The notes below the pieces were generated by a model. That model was not told the origin of the DNA. It did not search any database and saw only the letters and a list, made by a program, of their open reading frames with translations. Positions 46,759-58,039 of a stretch of 64,000 nucleotides of DNA are shown in pieces. The position numbers and the translations under genes were made by a program. This stretch comes from Straminergon stramineum (Eukaryota; Streptophyta; Bryopsida; Hypnales; Calliergonaceae), in contig OY987265.1 of NCBI GenBank assembly GCA_963920665.1, positions 28,029,001 through 28,093,000 on the forward strand. The letters run 5' to 3'. Each line of letters starts with the position of its first letter. Position 1 is the first letter of the stretch.

Positions 46759-49700
46759 GTATGGGTTGGCGCAATCAATTAACTGAAAATTTTGCTGTGA
46801 CTGTCTTTCACAGCGTTGTCGTCGGTGCCGACTGCGTTTGTTATTCATTCCCGAAGCAGAAGCAGGAGTTGTGAAAATATTGCGGTGACCATCTTTCTCT
46901 TCTATTAGGTTTTGCTAAGAAGTGAAGGGTATGTTCGGCGGTCTTGATAATTTCTCGCTAGTTTACTTGTAAAAAACTTCCAGAGATTCCTAGTATACTT
47001 TTAGTCTTCTCTTCTTGTCTAAATCTAAAGGAAAGCTTAACCTAAATCCGAGAAGATTAAATCCAAAGCCCGTGAATACATTTAACTTCTCTTCTGTACA
47101 CCCAAATTTGATAGATGGAAGTGAATCTTGAGCAACTGTTTGGATTAGGGTTTAATATACCTCACGATTATGACACACGGCTGGTTTTCCTTATTCGAAA
47201 CGGAGGACCTGAAATAGAACTGCTGGTTTGGAGTCCATTTCGGATTGACTCTAAAACTCTCTAGAAGCTTAGTTCCAGAGAATGCTTTAACTAAATTTGG
47301 ATTCGTGTGAAGTAGGTACAGATTAGCCGATTCCTCAATTTATTTTATTTTCGTGTATTTTTTGCTAAATCGATGCAAATTGTGCTTGTCGATCTTCTGG
47401 AATTTGGACTAGCTGTTGACGATATTGGATATTATAATCTGATTTGTCTTCCAACTTCAGATTCAGATATTCTTTGTGCTATGTGGTCTTTGAAATTTAC
47501 CACAAGAGGGTCCTTTGACTAGGTGTATTGATTTCTTGAGAACATTAGAAACAAACTTAAATGAAAACGTATAGCCTGTGCTTTGGATTCCTTTCACTTG
47601 GAGAATTAGACACAAATTTTATGGGTCGAAATGGTGCTCTTCTATTCAGTTATGCTGGATTGTTCTTCTCCAGTGTCGAGGAACCTGGATGAAATTGATA
47701 ATTCGTTTTTTTTTGGATTTAGTCATAAGGAATCGCAAATCTGAATTCTATTGAATGAACTGAAGAAACCTGTTTTTCCCATAGGTATTTATTCGAAATT
47801 GTTATTCATACGACAATCTCACTTTCATGTATAAGTTCTATATAATTTCTCGGACAACAAGATAGAAAAATTTGAATTCTATAGTGTCTATTTCTACAGA
47901 TAATTAATTTCGTTTAACCATGATACTTTGGAAATCATCATCAAGGCTATCTATACTTCCTACTTGAAATACAGATGAGGATAATTCCTGATTGTTTTGA
48001 ATTTGGTATTCCTTAGAAATCAAGGTCCTTCTTGTACCAAATTATTGAGATGCATTTTACCATTACTGTAAACGAGCAATACTAATACTATAACAATAAA
48101 TCTTTCGATAATTTTGGATTGAGTGAGATTTTTAGTTTGACAATGTTGATGGAGGACGGTACTAGTAATGCTGATGGAGGACGCTACCTGTTTTTTTCCT
48201 TTCGTTAATTTTTTGAGCAGATTTATTCCTTCACAAAATCCAATATGCAGAGGATATACTAAGATAAATTGTATGTAGAAGTAAGTGAATCTAAAATTCA
48301 ATCCAAGTTGGTATAATTCTTGAACGGTATGACCAAGAAAACATTTGTCCGTTTTCAGATGCTTAACTTTCGTGATGTTGTCATCGATGATGTCTAGGTA
48401 TCTTAAGCTCCAGAGTAGCTGCATTCACGCAGTTATGTTGATTAGTATTATCGAATTTTGTGCACCAATGGAATCTCACTCCCTCGCAAATTTCCGAGTT
48501 GATATTAGTATTTAAGTATAACCCAGATTAATTTATATTCTCAAAATGTTGTATTTTAAATCTAACAAATTGTTTAGGGTGATTTGCAGTTGTTCTCTTA
48601 CGGTGATTTGCAGTTGCTTAGGGTGATTTAAGGTGATGTGCAGATGCACAAGAACATTCAAATCAACTTTGAATTTATGATTATTTCAATTGAGTACTCA
48701 AATAGTTAAGCCTTCCAGTGGAATTTCAATAAAACAATCTTAAGACTCCATTGTCGTTGTTGCCGACGAGGTAGGATCTATTTGGATGTTGTTGCTGCAC
48801 TGATGAAAATTCGAAGGATGAAAATATCTAAGTATTGTGTGACTAAGCACTTCCTGATTAACTTCTATGCCAATGCACTAGGGACATTTATAAATGGCCT
48901 ATTGGTATGTGAGTTTTTGTAGATGCGGAAGCCTCACATCCTCACTGTTGTCGTTGCCGACTAAACATCTGAAAGAGACTCTGTACAGCTACATTTTGTT
49001 CAGAATCGTAATCCTCTAAAAATGTTCACTATTTTATAGAAATAAATGCATAGAGTTATCTTTTGGGGAATGCCTTTAGTTTTCTTATTCATTGCAGTTG
49101 ATTCTTGATTGAGTCTCACATTTTATCATTACTAACAACTCCTATAACTTACTAAATTACATATGACTTGAATATTTTCTGCATTGTTAAATTATGCATG
49201 CATAGTGTTTTTTAAGTCCTGGATCCTTGAAAAATGGACATGCAACTTTTGATAAGCCTTAATGCTAGTTTGTAGTATGGCAATCCGTCTATTTTAATAA
49301 GGTTTTGAGGAGCATGCAGTTGTTCAAGATGTACCTATCTTATGCTGTCGGTAGCGATGGATTCATGTGGCCTTGCTTGATTCAGTAGGATGTTCTGAAA
49401 TTATTATTCTCAATTTTTACCTTGTTCAAATAGACCGCTGATGTTATGGAGGCAAAGAGAATCTATGGTGATTTACTCTTTTGCTATTTCATATTGTCAA
49501 ATATCATAGAAGAAATTGATACGACTCTAGGATGTCGTCGGTACCAAGTGAATGGTCTTTGCTAGAAATTACTTGCTACTTTACTTAGCAATACCGTACT
49601 CAATTTAATTCATGCCATATTGAATCGTTATTTTGATTTAGTTTTGATTCCAAAAGTAATGATCCTTTAACTTTCTTAAGATCATTGTATTGACCACATC

Positions 49701-50010
49701 TAGGGTGGGTTTGATTTGATGTTAGATGATGATTGCCTTTATGATTAGTAGTTCTATATATTGAATCTTTAAGACCTAGATCAATGGTGATTCTAATGTG
49801 TGATGTTCATGTTATTTTAGAATTTATAGACATTAGTATGTTCAGGATCCTCAGAGATGACAAGGAGGGTTTTGCATTCTCAAGTTGAGACAACGGTTGG
49901 AGATTGTTTGAACCCCTAGGTTAGCTAGGAGTTCCTATAAATGCACATTGAATTGTAACATGCTCTTTGGACTATTTTATTTCTAACATTATTTTTCATA
50001 ACTATTCTAG
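46759..50010. other. Long intron (3.25 kb) of the methyltransferase-like gene
   Basis: Starts GTATGG and ends TTCTAG. No nested gene recognised. It contains several GTCG..GCCGAC words (near 46815, 48755, 48945) and a small duplication of GGTGATTTGCAGTTG near 48588-48616. Confidence 0.5.
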
Positions 50011-53000
50011 GTTGAACAGGTGATGGAAGGTGAGGACGTTGACCTCGGACAAGAGGCAATGCAAGAGAGTGATGATGACAATGATATTGTTGAGGATTGT
50101 ACTAGGAATGAAGATGAGTTACGATTGGCCCAAAAGGTCAATTCCATTGGTTGTATTGAGGCTATGAGAATATCTCCCAAAGATGAATCTCGTTTCACCA
50201 TTCCACTTTGTTAGTTGATTCCCATGCCAATTGTTCGTCCTTCATTGGACTCTGACGTAAAGAGACTAGAGGCGGAGTTCACTCATGGTTATAGACCTGG
50301 TTCAAGTGTTTTCTATGTCTCTATTTGCAATGAGAGAGGAGGGGTACAAAATATATCTGAGGTTGACAAAAACAACATGAGCTTGCTCTGGAAATTGGAA
50401 AGTGATTGGTTTGATGAGAGACTCCTCAAAAACAAGCACCTTCAACATTTGGTTGGGAGGATGTTTTTTATATGTGATGGAAATCACAGATTCAAAGCTT
50501 GGACTGGATTCATTGACAGATTACACAAAGATGATCCCTCTTGGCACATTTCTGTCGACAGTATTTGCTTGGATCCATCCGGAAAAACGGGACTCTTATT
50601 GCATGCCATGCATGATATAAACAAGTAAGATTGTTTCCTTCTTTGGGGGGTTATTGTTATTTTCTAGTGTTTTTCTTTAATGGTGTTCATGCTTTATTTT
50701 TGAATTGTTTTTGAGATCCACTGAGAACAGCCATGTGAAGACCAATCTTGTGCACACCTTGCATAGGATTCATGCTACTGGAACACAAAGCTTGGAGACC
50801 TTCAAAGAGATTCTTCCTGATTGGGAGTTCAAAAAATGTTTAAAAAGCCCTGCAAGGGGAAAAACATGGTATCCTTTGACGACTGAGGTGTTCATTTCCT
50901 TAATATGGAGGGTAAGTCAAGATGCTTGTCAACTATTTAGTTGGAAAAGTGTTTCTTAATTTGTACTATTCATGTTTCTTACTTTCAATTTCAATTTTTA
51001 ATAACAATCATTAATTTGTCATCTCTAGCAAGAAATTGCTGATGTTGTAGATGAAGCTGCACGGAAACTGTTAGAGGAGGATCCACTGATACCAAAAAAT
51101 GACCATGAAATCACAACTGCCATGCTTGCTGCATCTAAATTGAAGACAAACAGTTACAAAGGCCAATTTTCTAAACTATTGGCAGTTGCACATCCTGCAC
51201 TTGGTGATGACTTCTTGTCTGAGGTAGATTTGTGATTTCAAACCCCTTTTCTACTTATTTTTTTGGATCCATTAACGAATCATTGATTATGTTTGATCTT
51301 TTGTTATAGAAATTTGTTTTCTTGCTAATACTAATTGATGTCTTTGTTGCTTGTAAAGATTACTTTGCATTGGAGCAAGAATTCAAAACTAGAAATGACT
51401 TTGGACAAACTCCAACTCCTAGCAACATCTATTGCTTCGGCTACCTTTAAGGTAAAATGCTTGCATTGGTGGAACTCAGGTGCACTCACAAGACAAGCTG
51501 CCCATTTTCCGGGAAAGCCTTTTACAGATAAGGAATTCGAGTCTTAGTTGAACAAGGCATGTTTTTGGGCATTCGTAAGTGTTCTTTTTCACATCTTATT
51601 TCTCAAACATGTATTTCTGAATTTTTATTTTAGTACCCTAGGTTCTATTTCATTGAATCTAGTACTATAATATTCTGATGAAATTTGCATGTGATATTTA
51701 CAGTTAGAGGAGGCATTCAGCATTGAGTTCGAAAGGGTGCAAAAAGAAGAAGGAATCATGGTTCATGTGGACTCCAATAACTTACCATTGTCTCCAGCCC
51801 AATATGTGGAATACTGGCGTATTCGTATTTGGGGTCAGGGTTTCTCATCTCTATTTCGTGGAAAAGATGCATACTCAAGGACGAAAGCGTTCAATTCCTA
51901 TAGTTACACTACACGCATTGTCAAACGGGTGCTTTACAGGTATACTATATAATTTAATTTCTTAAAACTACAAAGTTCATAATTTCATTTCATTCCATTT
52001 ATTTCAATGCTCATATAATTCATTGACTAATTTCAGGTACATCATGTTTGAATTGCTCCCCAAAGGCGCTTTGCAACGAACGGAACTTCCAAGTTTTATC
52101 ACAGGATGGGTTGATAAGACATCTTTGGATCAATGTATGTATTCAACGGGTTTGATCCGATCTTGGGGGGTCTTGCACCTAAACTCTGGTTGTTGGTACA
52201 TTGATTGTAGAGGTGGATTCTGTCATGCTGAGGAAGAATCTAAGATGAAGGCCATTGAACGAGCAGAGAAGGGATTGGGAGGCTCTGATTATCCAACTCC
52301 AAACCATGATCACATAGTTCTTAATGATGATGTTGTTGTAGATCTTTCTCATATGAACGAGAAAGATAAAGCCAAGGCTGTGAAGCAAATGCAACGGGTT
52401 GCTGAAAAGGTTGAGGCACGGAAGGTAAGAGAAGAGCAAAAGAAGGCTAAGAAGGCTTCCAAAGCTAGTTTGCTTGCAAATGTCAAGGCCATTGCTACTG
52501 AGGCCGTAGCTACTATTAAGGCTATAGGTAAAGCACCAAAAAACTTGCATGGAATTGCAACTTCAGGCGGTGAGGGGACCCAAACATCTTCTGCTTCTCT
52601 GTCCCAAGGTATTCGAAAGCGGGACTCTTCGTGTATTGATCTTTCGGTTTCACGACTTTCATTGGGAAATATGCCAATCCCATTAGCAAATGACTTGGAG
52701 TCTCTAGGAACAGACTCATTCATTTTCAATGGGTCTCTTCACTCCCTTCGTAGCCATCGAATTGTACATGGGATGTTTCCTTTGGGTTGGACTGAACTCT
52801 AGTCATTCCTTGAGAAGGTATGATGGAAATTTCATCTTACATTTGCAATAATTACTTTTAGAGCTTTTTGTATTTTTTTGGACTTTCCATTGTATGAATT
52901 CATACTTTATATGTTTTTCTAATGTTGTTTCTTTGGCAGCACAAGGCAGATAAAGAAAGAGCATTCAAAGGTGTTATCACCCAATCTAGAGTTGTTGATC

Positions 53001-53262
53001 TTATGATCATGGACATTCCAGAGGGGTTGGCTGTCCTAGGAGTGTCTTCTCCTCCATCAGTTATTCCACCTTGGAACACCATTCATTCGGAATTTCTAAA
53101 GTCAGCTTTTGATTTTGCTAGTGGCCACTTGCATGATGATGGTGCTATGCTAATTTTCCATTCTGATGGAGCCCAAGTGAAATTAGATTTGAAGGGTTTT
53201 TGTCGAGCATATCACTTCAAAGTTTACTGAAAGTGGATTGGGGTCAACCGTCTCCACTTAAC

Positions 53263-53625
53263 CAGGGTTGTTCTGTCGAACACATTTTGGGGTTCGGGTG
53301 TCGAGTTGTTCGTCTGATGTCGCGTGTCGTATAAGACGAGTGTCGTGTATACATGACAATTTTGACGAATAAAACCTTATCCTAACAGTAGAGATAATTT
53401 GAAATCTCATTTTATTTATGATTCATAATTAAGAATGTAATAAGTGATTATTAAATTGAGACACTTCAATAAAATGAAACTCAAATATGTCAAGATTGGA
53501 AATAGAAAGTGTTTTATTTGAAAGTCAACCTCAAAGTTGACTTTATTAGACGGACAAGGGGGTCTACTAGACGTGTTGGACGTCGTGTTCGTCGTGTTGT
53601 CGAGTTGTTCGGCCGAACAACCATG
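53263..53625 (+). mobile_element. Short non-autonomous hAT element with 8-bp target duplication
   Basis: A 363-bp insert beginning CAGGGTTGTTCTG and ending with the complement of CATGGTTGTTCGG, flanked by CACTTAAC at 53255-53262 and 53626-53633. Eight-base duplications and such termini are typical of hAT. It has no coding capacity and sits in exon 9 of the methyltransferase-like gene. Removing it with one copy of the duplication restores the reading frame through HLTSARDSSKT. Confidence 0.9.
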
Positions 53626-54367
53626 CACTTAACTAGTGCTCGAGACTCATCAAAGACGGTGCTCTAAACTTCTCATTGGCTCTATATTCATTTGATATTA
53701 ATGATTTATTTGAAATAAAATTATCCTTGACAAATTGATCATTTTCTTCATTTTGTGGGATCTTTGTATGCAGACACTTTGTTTTAGCATTCAATTGCTT
53801 GTGAGGAACTTACCAAATGGTCCACGTTCCCGTTTTAAGGTGCATTTGGTACCTAATTTAGATGATGTTGGAATTCATGTTGACTCCGATGATGTGCTTC
53901 ACAATGTCGTGACTAAAGATTCACAACTACTCAACAACAATGTTCCTTGGCGCGGTCCACGAGAGAAAGACCCAAGTCTTATGCAAATTCTTATTGAGTC
54001 TTTTTCTCTACTTGGAGATATCGTATTCGACTATTCTGCTGCTACAGGTTCATGGCTTTACTATTTCAATTCTCGTATTCTGTTCATTTATTCAAATGTC
54101 TCTCAATTTTTTATTTGAATTTATTTTTTAACTGCTTCTATTACAGGTTGTACCATTCATGCTTGTCGGAGATCTGGCCATCACATAGTGGCATTTGAAG
54201 AAGATGCATTGATTTTCAATGCTCTTCTGCAGCCACTTCTTGTTCACAAAGAAACCCCAATGTCTAAGAAGCAACGGGTAGGTGAAGGAAGTAGTAGCTC
54301 AAACCCTGATGATGTTTCAGATTCTGAAGTTCCAGACATTGAAGCTACCAATTTATTTTGTACATAA

Positions 54368-55833
54368 GTCCTGGAATTTATTTTACATGCAATTTTTGCA
54401 TTTCAACTGTAAAGTGTTTCTTGTAAGAATATTTGTGTCATTCACTAATCATCTTTACATTCTAGTACTCTATTACTTGTTAAAATGTTTGTGCGATCAA
54501 CTTTTATTCTTCACATTTCGGTACTTTGTTATATGTAGGATTGTTAGAGTCATTAACTAATATTCTTTACATTTTGGTACTCTGCAATTGAAGGGTGACT
54601 ACATCTCCTATGCAGAATCATATTCTTCAACCTATATGGAAGAAGATAATGAGGAGCCCCCCTAACCCTTTTCTATTACCAATTTATGCTCAAGATTTAG
54701 CAGAAGAGTTTGTCAATGCACCTCCTACTACATCTAGGTCTCGTTATTTTCGTGGAGACCCAACAGTTCTGCAATTTGTAGATGATGTAGCACATTGTGA
54801 CAATGATGAAGCTAACTCTCACTTTACTAATGACTATGATTAGTGTAGAGATTGTGATTTATATCACTTCTTTTGGATGCTTCTATGTATGCATTTTTAT
54901 ACTTTGATTCCATCGGTGAGACTAAAAGGGCCACCGAAGCACTTACTTCTCTATTTCTAACATTTCTTCTACAGTTGAATTATATAAATGCAAATGTATT
55001 TATTAGTTTTGGATTCTTTTAATGTGCTCTAAAAGTGGTTCATTACTGAAATCCTTTAGTTCTTTCCACCATTGGAATCCTAAAATGTTGTTTACTATTA
55101 GAATTTTGAATGCAAAAATGCCATTATCATGTTCCATGATATGCTCCCTCAACTCTTGTACATGCTAAAAAATACATTTGATGTTTTTGGTTTATTAGGG
55201 TTATTTTACAACATCTAACAAAGCATCTTTGGATAGATCTCCAAACTCCAAAGATTAAATGAAGAAGTGATCTTCTTTGCTACACAATTTTAGATAATTT
55301 CTAAAAAATATATATTAAATGAAAGGTTTTAGCTCCCTAAATTCATGGTCTTAAAGAGTATCGAAATTTTTCAAAAAATAGTCTAAAGCTCTCTTCCATA
55401 TGTCTAGAATTCTAAAAATAGTTCTTTCAAATGGTTTTATATTTACACTTTGACCAATTTCTTAAATGATTCTAAAATTGAAATTATAATTATGGCTCCA
55501 TCCTATTCTACTTTACATACTTTACAGAAATGGAATGCTATTAATAAAATTGAAACTTGTAGGTTGATATCATTATGTCTACTAATTGCTAAAAAGAAAA
55601 AAAATTCATGTACAATTTGTATCATTCATTTTAATTTTGTTCACACTAACCCTGAACCATTGATCTCCACTTTCTACACGGGTTTAGGTCTTTATGTGTA
55701 CACGATCACAGGGTTGCTGTTTTTTTAACTTCAAATCTTTTTAGAAATTAGTCCCAATTTCACGCTCTACGCTCTATGCTCTACGCTCATGCGGCAGCAT
55801 TCCCCAGTGTTTGTCCAACCTCCTTGACCGCAA
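54368..55833. other. 3' flank of the methyltransferase-like gene
   Basis: Three diverged copies of a 50-60-base unit (ending TTTACATT..GGTACTCT) lie at about 54430-54592. After an AAG splice-acceptor-like site, 54593-54843 could be a last exon with a one-base slip in a C run near 54661, giving an acidic C-terminus. That is speculative. The rest is AT-rich non-coding DNA, with a CTCTACG micro-repeat at 55770-55790. Confidence 0.35.
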
Positions 55834-56997
55834 CAAAGCACTTTGAGACCCAGAAAGAGCACCCTTCACGAGCTCACGTAATTTGTCACAAACAGCGCAT
55901 GGAGCAAAGTTGTCTCTGGGTTGCTTCACATCATACTTAGGGAACTTAGTAGACCTGATCTTCCTCAAGTTGGATGTTGAAACCTCCTTCAGTCCGAAAG
56001 CCACATTCACTTCGTTGATTTTTGCCATCTAACCCTTCCATTGAAACGTAGCTGGCAAAATTTTTGATACGACTTTTTCTCCTGATTTGAGCGTGTGGGA
56101 TTTATGTGGCATGTGATCCGCTTCCTTTTCCAAGATGCACTTCAAAGTTATAGACGCTTGTTCCTTGTGTTGCCTTGGCTTCAACATTCCCAAATTACCA
56201 TGGTCCTTGGCTTCCCGACCATCCTTCATGGCGTATTTCTTGTAGCGGTAGAAAGTAGACTCTAGAACCCCAGCAATATGCATTGAAGCTCGCATGCACA
56301 CGTCTATCTCATTTATCGTGACCACCCTTCTCCCTTGTGAATCACGATGCATCTACCTGTGAACTTTAGTCTTGAGATATGCTCTATGCTTAAACGTTGA
56401 ATTTTGGTACATGCGAAGCCGGAAAGCTCAAATCTTCTCTCTTGGAAATGGTTGGACATAGTTTTTACTACAACAAACTTTGCTCGACACCATATTGATG
56501 GACTCTTGACTGAGGAGGTCTTTCATTTTGATGCATATCTTGCGCAGCTGATTTCGAATAGTACTTGTATATGGTCGGTTACTCTTCGATGACGGTGGAT
56601 TTGCACGAATCGCTTGGAGACGGTTGTAATTATCCCTGATTGCATGGTCATGCAGACTTGCCCCATGATAGTGGACAAGCTTAATATCCCAAGCTACTAA
56701 AGCGCATACCCGCTTTTGGAGGATGTCTACTTCAAAATGAGTCTTTGAGATGTGTACTGCCACATGAGTGTCCCCAAGGGAGCCATCGGCATCGAGGACT
56801 AGATCCGAGTTCACACTGTGGCAAATGCCTTCACCAACAAGAGTTCCCGCATTGTTGTATAGAGTAACAACACTTGTATTCCAGCATCGTCTTGGAAACC
56901 CTTCGCACTCTGGAATGTCAACCTCCATTTTGTCTTGCCCTTGCACTTCATCATCAAACCAGACAATACTGTCGAAGGAGACGTCTTCGAAACTCAT
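55774..56997 (-). pseudogene. 5' half of a DUF7869-type gene, copy 2, with stops
   Basis: Starts MSFEDVSFDSIVW. Residues 1-189 are open to a TGA where copy 1 has CGA (PREKI.AFRL). A TAG follows in the VHR.MHRDS position (copy 1 has AAG), and another TAG just before MAKINEV where the locus at 27005 has CAG. Motifs are as in copy 1: KVCCSKN, MRASMHIAGVLESTFYRYKKYAMKDGREAKDHG, MPHKSH (longest intact word shown here joined from neighbouring blocks). Homology with the 27-kb locus ends soon after RSRRLDKH. It cannot make a full product. Confidence 0.65.
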
Positions 56998-57092
56998 TTT
57001 ACCTATACCTGTCCATAAGAATAATGTGGTACCGAGTTATATATGAATGCTCTCAAATGAAACGAACACTCTAAGGTATTCAACTTGACTAT

Positions 57093-58039
57093 AATAGGTC
57101 GAGTCAATCTAAATAGGAAACATTGAAAAGTAAATGAAAAGTTCTAAGAACGAAAGTCTCCAAGTTCTATTCAGATCTCTTCAGCTAGACAAATTGATAA
57201 ATCTAGTTAGATCAACTCGACCTAATCTGTACAATGTCAGAATCAATACCCAGACAATACAAGCAGTAAATCATTGTAAATTTTAAAAAGTATTTAAAAC
57301 CCATATTCATTAATAACATGATTGACATATCTGTGATTTATCTGGAATGTGTCAATTTACAAATGGTTTTGTTCATTGGTTGCAAGCCATCGGAAATTTA
57401 GGTCGACTCGACCTAAAAGCGCACACTTAGTTTCTGAGGACTCTGTCTTTGAAGGACATTAAAATTCACGTTCTTAGCAATTACCAAAAATTCAATGACA
57501 TCAATTAAATCGATAGAGTAGGTTAGGTCGACTCGACCTAATCTATAAAATGCCAAAATCAATACCCAAACATTAAAAACAGTAGATCATTGTAAATTTT
57601 ACAAATTATTTGAACACAATATTCATAAATAACATGATTGACACATCTGTGATTTAACCGGAATGTTTCCATTTTAAAATGGTTTTGTTCTTTGGTTGCA
57701 AGCGACGGAATATTTAGGTCAGCTCGACCTAAAAGCGCACACTCAATTTAGGAGGACTTCGTCTTCGATGGACATGAAGATTCTCGTTCTTTGCAATTAC
57801 CAAAACCCTGATGATATCATCTAAATTGATAAAGCAGGTTAGGTCGACTCGACCTAATTTGCACAACGTTCAAATGGAGATTTGAATAATAAATAGAGAA
57901 TACCATATCTGTCAACTCCAAGTGAATTTATAGTTAAAGTAGCAATTTTTGTCTTCGGCCATTTCAAGTTGACTCGACCTAAACTATATACAAGAATTGA
58001 ACTATTCTAATGTGATCATTTAGGTCGACTCGACCTAAA
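57093..58039. repeat. Cluster of palindromic TTAGGTCGACTCGACCTAA motifs, copy 2
   Basis: Exact or near-exact motifs at 57207, 57398, 57523, 57714, 57839 and 58020, plus degenerate ones near 57093 and 57968. Some positions are perfect here but degenerate in copy 1 (57398 versus 31247), so the ancestor probably had seven or eight good copies. Confidence 0.8.

Larger units (their letters stand above)
45747..54367 (+). pseudogene. ParB-like / DNA N6-N4-methyltransferase-like gene, 11 exons, with four in-frame stops
   Basis: Exons: 45747-46037, 46603-46758, 50011-50624, 50716-50911, 51029-51223, 51359-51574, 51704-51939, 52037-52817, 52940-53262 plus 53634-53658 (split by a hAT insertion), 53774-54047, 54147-54367. 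All phases match and total 1176 codons. In-frame stops: TAG 50212, TAG 51545, TAG 52800, TGA 53228. The N-terminus is basic and then acidic. Near residue 305 is CDGNHRFKAW, as in ParB/sulfiredoxin-type folds. The C-terminus looks like a beta-class DNA methylase: motif IV position reads MIMDIPEG (916-923) instead of DPPY, then a DDGAMLIF strand, a PW.G.REKD target segment, and the AdoMet motif position DYSAATG (1097-1103) followed by ACRRSGHHIVAFEED. A functional ancestor would modify DNA. This copy is probably dead. Confidence 0.65.

Noticed and set aside
11742..53230. Stop-codon reassignment or U-to-C RNA editing as a general explanation for in-frame stops
   Set aside because: Several stops probably replaced Trp codons, which U-to-C editing would not restore, one stop matches a Lys codon in its duplicate, and the genes also carry TE insertions or truncations. 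Decay is simpler.
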